64,000 bases of DNA from Oscillospiraceae bacterium (GTDB taxonomy: Bacteria; Bacillota; Clostridia; Oscillospirales; CAG-272): the NCBI GenBank assembly GCA_015064695.1, contig SVRS01000001.1, positions 109,998 to 173,997 of the forward strand. Reading direction: 5' to 3'. Shown in pieces: positions 18,239-26,733 of the stretch (position 1 is the stretch's first letter; each line of letters begins with the position of its first letter). The notes below the pieces were generated by a model, which saw only the letters and a list, made by a program, of their open reading frames with translations, was not told the DNA's origin and searched no databases. The translations under genes were made by a program, and so were the position numbers.

Positions 18239-20629
18239 ATGCAGGAAATTCAACTGATATTTAATCCGGGCAAGGGAAGCGTGCCCCTGTCGCGGATCAC
18301 CGCCGTTGTGGGTGACCGCGTGGGCGCGATGCCCAAGCCGACCCGCAAGGGCTATATCTTCGACGGCTGGTACGTAACGAAGGATGGCGATCCGAATGCA
18401 CCCGAGGCCATCCGCATTACGGCGGAGACCCGGGTGGAGCTGAGCCTTTTGGGCGGCACTCTGTCCGACGTGGTGCTGTATGCCAAGTGGAGAAAGCCCG
18501 CGTCTGCCTCCGAGTCGGGAAAGAAAAATTCTCTCCGTACTCAGAAGCGGGCCATTGCGGTGCTGATTGCGCTATCCGTGGTATTGGCAGTGGCCTTCGG
18601 CGTGGTCTCCTTCATCGTGGATATTTACGAATATGAGGACTTTGACGGGATCGAATACACCATCAAGAAGAAAAAAGGTGAGTACGGTCTTTACAAGGAC
18701 GGTGTGATCTGTGACATCAATGACGATGGATACTATATGACGGATCTGGGAACCCAGCTTTCGGTGGATCCCAAAACGGGTGAGTACGAGATCTACGCCG
18801 TGGTGGATACCACGGGCACCGAGGTCGTGGGTGTCAATCAGCGAGTGCTGATGTTCAAGCAGCTGACCTACGACCAATCCTCCACCAAGGATGCCTCCAA
18901 GGTCATTAAGCGCATTGAGGTTCACAACCAGAACGGCAAGATCGTGGTCAACCGCGGCGATAACAACCGTTTCGAGGTGGAGGGCCATCCCACGGCCGTC
19001 CTGGTGGACGAGTCCTTCGCCAAGCTTTCGGTTGGTGTGGGCTACACCATCTCCATGCAGAGGTTGGAGAATCCCGTTCGCCTGGCGGATGGCTCCATTG
19101 ATTATTCCGAGTACGGCCTGGCGCCCGAAAAGCGGGTCAAGCTGGACGAGGAAGGGAACGAGGTCGTGGACGATAAGGGCAATCCCGTCACCTACGACTA
19201 CGTGCCCACTTGGTATACCGTGACCACCATGACCAACGAGGCCTACACCGTTACGTTGGGAGATGCCACCGTTTCCGGCGCGGGCTACTACGCGCGTTAC
19301 GAGGGACGGGACACGATCTATATTCTGTCCTCCATCAACCTGGACGATGCGGTTCTGAAGCCCGTGGAGGCTCTGATCGCGCCCATGATGGTATACCCTA
19401 TGACCATGAACACCTATTTCCAGGTGACAAACTTCACCTATCGCAGTGATATTGATCATGTGGGGATCTATGCCCAGCTCGTGAAGGAGCTGGTGGGTCT
19501 GGATCTCAGCACCGTAAAGCCAGATGAGAACGGCGAATACACGGCTGAGGTGGAGGCCAAGCTGGAGGAAGCCAGCAAGAAGATCGAGGAGATGAAGGAC
19601 GAGGATTTCGCCAAGATGTACGATCGGATCTTCAAGGAGAATTCCCGCGTGGTGACCGAATTCTCCTATCTGGATCTGAAGGACCGTACAGACACCCTGT
19701 ATTCCACCCTGCCGTACCAAATGGCTTCGGACTACATGGAGGGATATCTGCCCAACTCCGATAATATCGGCGCGGTGCTGCAGAAGCTGTACAGCATGAG
19801 CTTTGGCGGCGTGGCGGTTCTGGGTCCCACGGACGAGGAGCTGGAGGCCTACGGCGTTTCTGAGCCTGCTCATGATTTCTCCTTCATTTACACCGATGCC
19901 GAGGGGCAGGAGTGGGGGAACCACTTCGTGGTCAGCGAACAGAACGAGGATGGCAGCTACTACGGCTATTCTGAGCTTTACGATATGATCGTGATCATTC
20001 CCGAGAGCCAGGCAACCTATCTGGAGTGGGAAATGATCGACTGGTATGAGCGAGAGTACTTCATGTTCAATATTGCTCACGTCAAGGAGATCAAGCTGGA
20101 GGGCGCGGGGATTCTCAATCCCATCGTCTTCACCCTGGACAACTCCGCCTCGGATCAATCCAAGGGCATGAACTCCGATAAGCTGGTGGTCTACGCCAAC
20201 GGTAAGAAGATGGATTACAATCTGACCGTGACGAAGCCCTCCGGATCCCAAGCCGTTGAGACGGCAACCTACAACTTCCGCCGCTTCTACCAGGCGTTCT
20301 TGACCGCATCCATGGAGGGTGTGGCAGAGCTGACGGATGCTGAGATGGCGGCGCTCCGGGAGACCCCCGATGCGGATTGCCATTTGAAGATCACGGTGCA
20401 TGCCGACGATGGAAAGGGAACTACGGCGGATATAGTCTACCGCTTCTACCGCTACACCGAGCGGAAGGCGTATATGACTATTGAGGTGCTGAACGGCGCG
20501 GTGGATTCCAACACCCCTCAGAACGGACAGGGCGTATTCTACGTGCTTCGCTCCTTCTGTGATAAGCTGATCGCAGACGCTTACCGCTTCATGGATGGTA
20601 CCGAGATCGTGGTGGATTCCAAGAGCTAA
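18239..20629 (+). CDS. DUF4340-like protein with N-terminal InlB B-repeat (Listeria-Bacteroides) unit ahead of a single TM
   Basis: IQLIFNPGKGSVPLSRITAVVGDRVGAMPKPTRKGYIFDGWYVTKDG...VVLYAKWRKP then KKNSLRTQKRAIAVLIALSVVLAVAFGVVSFIV. Confidence 0.75.
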   Translation: MQEIQLIFNPGKGSVPLSRITAVVGDRVGAMPKPTRKGYIFDGWYVTKDGDPNAPEAIRITAETRVELSLLGGTLSDVVLYAKWRKPASASESGKKNSLRTQKRAIAVLIALSVVLAVAFGVVSFIVDIYEYEDFDGIEYTIKKKKGEYGLYKDGVICDINDDGYYMTDLGTQLSVDPKTGEYEIYAVVDTTGTEVVGVNQRVLMFKQLTYDQSSTKDASKVIKRIEVHNQNGKIVVNRGDNNRFEVEGHPTAVLVDESFAKLSVGVGYTISMQRLENPVRLADGSIDYSEYGLAPEKRVKLDEEGNEVVDDKGNPVTYDYVPTWYTVTTMTNEAYTVTLGDATVSGAGYYARYEGRDTIYILSSINLDDAVLKPVEALIAPMMVYPMTMNTYFQVTNFTYRSDIDHVGIYAQLVKELVGLDLSTVKPDENGEYTAEVEAKLEEASKKIEEMKDEDFAKMYDRIFKENSRVVTEFSYLDLKDRTDTLYSTLPYQMASDYMEGYLPNSDNIGAVLQKLYSMSFGGVAVLGPTDEELEAYGVSEPAHDFSFIYTDAEGQEWGNHFVVSEQNEDGSYYGYSELYDMIVIIPESQATYLEWEMIDWYEREYFMFNIAHVKEIKLEGAGILNPIVFTLDNSASDQSKGMNSDKLVVYANGKKMDYNLTVTKPSGSQAVETATYNFRRFYQAFLTASMEGVAELTDAEMAALRETPDADCHLKITVHADDGKGTTADIVYRFYRYTERKAYMTIEVLNGAVDSNTPQNGQGVFYVLRSFCDKLIADAYRFMDGTEIVVDSKS

Positions 20630-20631
20630 AG

Positions 20632-20720
20632 GGGAGCGGCAGGGCGCCGCCCTGCACCCGCCCAAGAACCCTTTTGAAAAAGGGTTCTTGGGAATCTCCG
20701 AAAACTTTTTGGAAATTTGG
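20632..20720. repeat. Twin-hairpin dispersed element, copy 2
   Basis: GC hairpin GCAGGGCgccGCCCTGC followed by CCCAAGAACCCTTTT-gaa-AAAGGGTTCTTGGG. Confidence 0.75.
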
Positions 20721-20841
20721 TTGTGAATGTTTTGGCTTGCCGTTTGACGAACGGATTTTAGCATTCACCGTGGGGCCCTTCCCACCGGGATCTTTCGGAT
20801 TCCCCAAAAACTTTCTATAAATTGAAAGGACAAATTGTATT

Positions 20842-21300
20842 ATGGCAAAACTTCAAATTCGTAAGGTAGGGGACGAGTGTCTGCGCAAGGCCTGCCGTCC
20901 CGTGGATGCCATTACCCCCCGCGTGCTGACTCTCCTGGATGATATGCTGGAAACCATGCGCGCCGCCAACGGCGTGGGCTTGGCCGCCCCGCAGGTGGGC
21001 GTGTTGCGCCGCATCGTGGTCATCGAGGTGGAGCCCGGTGAGGTAATCGAGCTGATCAACCCCAAGATCATTGCCTACTCGGGTGAGCAGGACGGCCAGG
21101 AGGGCTGTCTCTCGGTGCCCGGCCGCTGGGGCATGGTCAAGCGCCCCATGCACGTCACCGTCCGCGCCATGAACCGTAAGGGTGAAGAAGTGGAGATCAC
21201 CGGTCACGAGCTCCTGGCCCGTTGCTTCTGCCACGAGCTGGATCACCTGGACGGCGCCCTCTACATCGATAAGGCCTACGAGATGGATGACGAGGATTGA
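20842..21300 (+). CDS. def: Peptide deformylase
   Basis: GVGLAAPQVGV, EGCLSVPG, HELDHLDG. Confidence 0.97.
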   Translation: MAKLQIRKVGDECLRKACRPVDAITPRVLTLLDDMLETMRAANGVGLAAPQVGVLRRIVVIEVEPGEVIELINPKIIAYSGEQDGQEGCLSVPGRWGMVKRPMHVTVRAMNRKGEEVEITGHELLARCFCHELDHLDGALYIDKAYEMDDED

Positions 21301-21682
21301 GAGAGCGGAGAACGAGGGAGGGACTTCTTGAAAGAAGTCCCTCCCTGACCCCACCCTCAAGAACTTTCAAATGGGGATATAGCAGGAGAAGATATATCCC
21401 TATTTGAAAGCACTTGAAGGCTATATTCTTTATTAGACGTGTTCGATAACCCCGTATGGAATATGTAGAAATCAAAAATTTGACGATACGCCCTCTCCCC
21501 CAGTCACGCTTCGCGTGCCAGCCCCCTCCCGGAGGGGGCCTGTGGTTCGCAAGAACCGCTATCTTGAGGCTCCCTCCGAGAGGGAGCTCCCGCCATAGGC
21601 GGGTGAGGGAGCCTGCGTTCTCTTGTTTTTTTAGGATCATCTTTGATTTTATAAGGTTATCGAACAAGTCTATTGATGTTTT

Positions 21683-21743
21683 TTGAAGATTCCCAAGAAC
21701 TTTTTCCAAAAAGTTCTTGGGCGGGTCCGGGGCAGAGCCCCGG
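21683..21743. repeat. Twin-hairpin dispersed element, copy 3
   Basis: CCCAAGAACTTTTTccAAAAAGTTCTTGGG then CCGGGGCagaGCCCCGG directly upstream of the fmt RBS. Confidence 0.8.
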
Positions 21744-21759
21744 GAGAAAGGAGCTATCT

Positions 21760-22698
<939 letters not shown>

Positions 22699-22704
22699 AA
22701 AACA

Positions 22705-22725
22705 AAACGGCGGTTGCCCGCCGTT
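22705..22725 (+). terminator. Putative terminator after fmt
   Basis: AAACGGCGG-ttg-CCCGCCGTTT hairpin immediately after the stop. Confidence 0.45.
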
Positions 22726-22751
22726 TGATGGGTATTTTTTGAGTTTGTCTC

Positions 22752-23014
22752 TCAATCGTCGTAGTGGCCTCTGCATTGGATGATCTCTACCCGGTCCTCC
22801 GAAATGCGGTAAACAATGCGGTGCTCGTCGTCGATGCGACGACTCCAGAAACCCGATAAATTCCCCGCAGAGGTTCCGGCTTGCCGAGTCCGCTGTACCC
22901 GTTTCGTTCGATGTCCTGGAGGAGCTGATTGATTCTTTTCAGCATCTTTTTGTCCTGGGTCTGCCAGTACAGATAATCACTCCATGCATCCTCGGTGAAC
23001 AAAAATTTACTCAT
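22752..23014 (-). pseudogene. yoeB: Txe/YoeB family toxin, frameshifted
   Basis: [51 protein letters not shown] in one frame; [36 protein letters not shown] continues in another frame after a ggaatt junction. Confidence 0.88.
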
Positions 23015-23279
23015 CCACCATGGCCTCCAGCTCGTCCAGGGTGTGCTCGGTCACCTGGCCCGCCCGAAGCTGATCGGCACTGTGCCGCAGGGCTGCTTGA
23101 TTGGCCTGGGTATAGAACGGGTCGATGGATACCTCAAAGGGAATACGTTGTTCGCGGATCATTTTCTTGGCCAAAATGGTGATGGCGACCGTCATATTGA
23201 TTCCAAGCTCATTGCATACACGGTCGAAATCCCGCTTCATTTCGTCATCCATGCGGATGCTGATGTTGGTTTGTGCCAT
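23007..23279 (-). CDS. RelB/DinJ family antitoxin
   Basis: MAQTNISIRMDDEMKRDFDRVCNELGINMTVAITILAKKMIREQRIPFEV; overlaps the toxin start by 8 nt. Confidence 0.92.
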   Translation of the reverse strand: MAQTNISIRMDDEMKRDFDRVCNELGINMTVAITILAKKMIREQRIPFEVSIDPFYTQANQAALRHSADQLRAGQVTEHTLDELEAMVDE

Positions 23280-23450
23280 TGTATCACCTCCTTGTATTAT
23301 TATTATATCACGTTGCCAATACAATGTCAATATAATGCACGAATATTTGATTTTTGTTTACGTTTTTTCATGGAGTAAATTTATCATGGAATCCACAATT
23401 CCGTGGTATAATACCCGTATCACCATTCTACGAAAGGAGACTGTCATACC

Positions 23451-24176
23451 ATGTTTTTCGGCTTGTTCTGGGGCGATTGGACCATCCTTGTCCTGATCCC
23501 CGCCATGATCTTCGCCCTGTGGGCCCAGGCCCGGGTCAATTCCACCTTCAAAAGATACGCCAAGGTCCACAGCCGCCGCGGGCTGACGGGGGCCGAGGCC
23601 GCCCGCCGTGTGCTGGATGCCGCGGGACTGTATAACGTCCGCATTGAGCATATCCGCGGCCACCTGACCGACCACTACGATCCCCGTGAGAACGTCATCC
23701 GTCTGTCGGATGCCACCTTCAATTCCACGGGCATCGCCGCCATCGGCGTCGCCGCCCACGAGGCGGGTCACGCCGTTCAGCACGCCCAGGGCTATGTCCC
23801 CATCAAGCTCCGCGCGGCCATCATTCCCATCACCAACATCGGCTCCAAGCTGGCCATGCCCCTGTTTTTGCTGGGTCTGATCTTTGCAGGCGGAAGCTAC
23901 GTGGGCGGCGGAATCGGAGAGACCCTGATGCTGACGGGCATCCTGTTCTTCTCCTTCTCCACCCTGTTCCAGCTGGTCACCCTGCCCACCGAGTTCAACG
24001 CCTCCTCCCGCGCCATGAAGGCCCTGGAGGACGGGGGTGTTTTAGCCGCCGACGAGCTTCCCGCCGCGAAAAAGACCCTGTCTGCCGCCGCCATGACCTA
24101 TGTGGCCGCCTTGGCGACCTCATTGGCATCGCTTTTGCGGTTGATCTTGATCTTTAACGGTAATCGGAGACAGTAA
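23451..24176 (+). CDS. Zinc metallopeptidase (YugP-like)
   Basis: AAIGVAAHEAGHAVQHAQGYVPIKLRAAIIP; multi-pass membrane. Confidence 0.92.
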   Translation: MFFGLFWGDWTILVLIPAMIFALWAQARVNSTFKRYAKVHSRRGLTGAEAARRVLDAAGLYNVRIEHIRGHLTDHYDPRENVIRLSDATFNSTGIAAIGVAAHEAGHAVQHAQGYVPIKLRAAIIPITNIGSKLAMPLFLLGLIFAGGSYVGGGIGETLMLTGILFFSFSTLFQLVTLPTEFNASSRAMKALEDGGVLAADELPAAKKTLSAAAMTYVAALATSLASLLRLILIFNGNRRQ

Positions 24177-24182
24177 AATTCC

Positions 24183-24220
24183 AACGCCAAGCCCGTGATC
24201 TGCACAGGCTTGGCGTTTTT
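24183..24220 (+). terminator. Rho-independent terminator after metallopeptidase gene
   Basis: AACGCCAAGCC...GGCTTGGCGTTTTT. Confidence 0.75.
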
Positions 24221-24257
24221 GTGCGCAAAGCGTGAAAAAATCTCACTCAATGCGCCC

Positions 24258-24286
24258 TTGCGTTCGCCGCAGGGATATGCTATAAT
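24258..24286 (+). promoter_or_regulatory. Sigma-A type promoter for the HTH regulator gene
   Basis: TTGCGT-17 nt-TATAAT with TGC extended -10. Confidence 0.6.
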
Positions 24287-24365
24287 AAAGCCACCGGTAA
24301 AGATCACGTGTACACACACCCGACTCTGCGCAGAGCTTGAATCCGAAAAAGAAAGGAAGGACCCT

Positions 24366-25586
24366 ATGAAACTGAATATCGGAACCATCATCCGCGACCG
24401 CCGCCGCGCTATGGATATGACCCAGGAGCAGCTCGCCGAGCGGCTGGGTGTCACCTGCCAGTCGGTGAGCCGTTGGGAGAATGGCATGACCTATCCCGAC
24501 ATCGAATTTCTTCCCCTGCTGGCCGACCTGTTCGGCATCACCCTGGACGAGCTGATGGGACACACAAAGACCGCCAAGGAGCAACGTCTGGCCAAGCTGT
24601 GGGAGGAGTATGAGGCCATTGACGACGACGACCTCGAGGCCGGTTTTGACCATCTGGCCCGTATGCGGGAGGAATATCCCAATGAGTGGGACGCGGCCCA
24701 TGAAATGGTGAGGCTTGCCGCATGGTATAACATCCGCAAGGACAAACTGCACGCTTTGACCATGGAGGTGTTGGAGAACTGTGCGGATGAGGAAATACGT
24801 CATGATGTGACTGAAATCTATTTGAGTACGGCGGATGAGGAAGCGATCGACCGCCCGTTCTTAGACAAATATACCCGCGTGGTGGATCGCTTTTATCTTC
24901 TGGAACAACGTTATTTCAGGAGAGAGGACTGGGATCGTTACGAGGAGGTTCGCCAGTATGTTCTCACCCAACAGTTCCACTTGCTCTTTGGGGAGAGATT
25001 GCGCCGAAAGTACCATGCCGCGGTTGAGGATAGTGTTTGGGCATGGCAGACAGGGTTTGGAATCATCAATTTGCTCACAGGCTATCGCGCCTCGGATACG
25101 GGCAAGCTCGCCGACATCGTGGATCCTACGCCGGATATGTGGTTTGATGATAAGTTTTGGATGGGAATGCGGCTTTCCGCCGCTCTCGCGTCCTCGGGTC
25201 GATGCGAGGATGCGCTGGACGTGTTGGAAAAGACCGTAACTCTCGTGGAAAACACCTTCACCCTGCCTGTTGGTACGCTGCTGACCTACCGCTCCCCCGT
25301 CTTGGATTGCATTAACGGCGAGATTCTGCCTCAGCGTGAAATGTCCAATGATTCAGAGCGTTGGAGCGTGGTTTGTTATAAGACGATCATTGGTAAAAAC
25401 GGCGTGGACAGCGGAGCCAACGGAGTCGAATGGCTGTACCGCAATGATGAGGGTTACTGGTCGCTGGTGATTCATGTATTGACCGAGCGAGACGGCTGGG
25501 AATGGTTCGACCCCATCCGTGAACATCCCCGCTATCTTGCCTGTATCGACCGCATGAATGCCCTACAGGAAACAGTCTCCACTTGA
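24366..25586 (+). CDS. Helix-turn-helix (XRE) transcriptional regulator with C-terminal helical domain
   Basis: IGTIIRDRRRAMDMTQEQLAERLGVTCQSVSRWENGMTYPDIEFLPLLADLFGITLDELMG. Confidence 0.9.
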   Translation: MKLNIGTIIRDRRRAMDMTQEQLAERLGVTCQSVSRWENGMTYPDIEFLPLLADLFGITLDELMGHTKTAKEQRLAKLWEEYEAIDDDDLEAGFDHLARMREEYPNEWDAAHEMVRLAAWYNIRKDKLHALTMEVLENCADEEIRHDVTEIYLSTADEEAIDRPFLDKYTRVVDRFYLLEQRYFRREDWDRYEEVRQYVLTQQFHLLFGERLRRKYHAAVEDSVWAWQTGFGIINLLTGYRASDTGKLADIVDPTPDMWFDDKFWMGMRLSAALASSGRCEDALDVLEKTVTLVENTFTLPVGTLLTYRSPVLDCINGEILPQREMSNDSERWSVVCYKTIIGKNGVDSGANGVEWLYRNDEGYWSLVIHVLTERDGWEWFDPIREHPRYLACIDRMNALQETVST

Positions 25587-25687
25587 TACCAATGTGGATT
25601 TGCTTTTTCAAGTTTTTTGGAATTCCTAAAACCTTTTTTTCAAAAAAGGTTTTAGGCCGCCGGAGGCACGCTCTCCCGTTCCTCTAA

Positions 25688-25737
25688 AAACCGCCCAGCC
25701 CCATCATCATTCATGACAGGGCTGGGCGGTTTTGCTC
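25688..25737 (+). terminator. Strong hairpin terminator
   Basis: AACCGCCCAGCCCc...cAGGGCTGGGCGGTTTT. Confidence 0.65.
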
Positions 25738-25811
25738 ATTTGTTCCGTTGGGGTTCCCGCCCAACGGATTTTTTGGGGGTGCGAAATTCAGAGGAATTTA
25801 TGGCATATCTC

Positions 25812-25980
25812 TTAAGGGCACCTCTAAAAATTCCTCACGCCGAGAATCGACGGAATCTTTTCCGTGATATTTCACAAAATCCCTTCGCGTAGGATAAACT
25901 ACGCGCGCGGAATTTTGTTGCATCTGACGAAAAATCTTCTCGTCGCTTCTGACGCGCAGAATATTTAGAGGTTCCCTTAA
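25812..25980. mobile_element. MITE-like element, copy A (169 bp)
   Basis: Termini TTAAGGGCACCTCTAAAAATTC and GAATATTTAGAGGTTCCCTTAA are inverted repeats; shares termini and an internal TGACGAAAAATCTTCTCG block with 61809..61967. Confidence 0.82.
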
Positions 25981-26008
25981 TGAGGAGATATTGAAATGAG
26001 GGCAGGAC

Positions 26009-26266
26009 TTACTTTTTAAACAGAGCTTTCAAGCCGCGGGGCTTTTCCTCCTCACGGGCCAGCCCCAAAGGGGTGTAGCCGCTGTCCCGAATGACCGCCT
26101 CGATGCGGTCGTCGGGAATATCCTGCTCGGCGAGGATGACCGTCACGCCTTTCTTGTGATCGGACGTAACCTTTTTGACGGGCAGGGAACGGCGGACCGC
26201 GTCGTTGACGTGGGCCTCGCACATCCCGCACATCATGCCATCAACTTTGACGGTTATGCGGAGCAT
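26009..26266 (-). CDS. Heavy-metal-associated (HMA) domain protein
   Basis: MLRITVKVDGMMCGMCEAHVNDAVRR...VTSDHKKGVTVILAE. Confidence 0.9.
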   Translation of the reverse strand: MLRITVKVDGMMCGMCEAHVNDAVRRSLPVKKVTSDHKKGVTVILAEQDIPDDRIEAVIRDSGYTPLGLAREEEKPRGLKALFKK

Positions 26267-26267
26267 G

Positions 26268-26504
26268 TCAGTCGCCTCCTTTCACGGCGGAGGAGGCAGT
26301 ACCCTCGTCGGAGGGCTTGCCGGACTTTTGGTTGGCCGCGGCATGGCACTGCCCTGCCAAAGCACAGCCCGCGCAGCCTCCGCAGCAGGAGGATTTCCCC
26401 TTTTTCTTGTCGCGGATCAGGCTCCAAATCAGCAGCGCGAAAAAGGCAATGAGGGCGGCGATAATGAGAATGGTTCCAATGTTTTGTGATAGCCATGCAA
26501 GCAT
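26268..26504 (-). CDS. FeoB-associated Cys-rich membrane protein
   Basis: One TM then KSSCCGGCAGCALAGQCH; downstream of feoB. Confidence 0.85.
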   Translation of the reverse strand: MLAWLSQNIGTILIIAALIAFFALLIWSLIRDKKKGKSSCCGGCAGCALAGQCHAAANQKSGKPSDEGTASSAVKGGD

Positions 26505-26540
26505 GAGAGGTTCCTCCTTTCGGGAAATGTTTGGTTTGTA

Positions 26541-26630
26541 GGGGAGCGCCAGGGGCTTTGCCCCCTGGACCCCCACCAAGAACCTTTTTGAAAAAGGTTC
26601 TTGGAACTCCAAAAACTTTAAAAAAGAATT
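26541..26630. repeat. Twin-hairpin dispersed element, copy 4
   Basis: CCAGGGGCtttGCCCCCTGG then CCAAGAACCTTTTTgAAAAAGGTTCTTGG. Confidence 0.8.
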
Positions 26631-26733
26631 ATTTATCAATGCTTTTTTAAAAGTTCTTGAAGGGGGTCTGGGGGGAACTTCTTTCAAGAAGTTCCTCCCA
26701 ATCGCTCCCCACAAACCGCAATTTACAACTTTT

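Noticed and set aside
18572-20764. 730-aa reverse ORF antisense to the DUF4340-like gene
   Set aside because: Antisense artefact; the forward gene fits the operon and has an RBS.
25812-25980. Possible riboswitch or ncRNA instead of a mobile element
   Set aside because: Matching inverted termini and a second dispersed copy at 61809 favour a MITE; no adjacent co-directional gene start suggests a leader.
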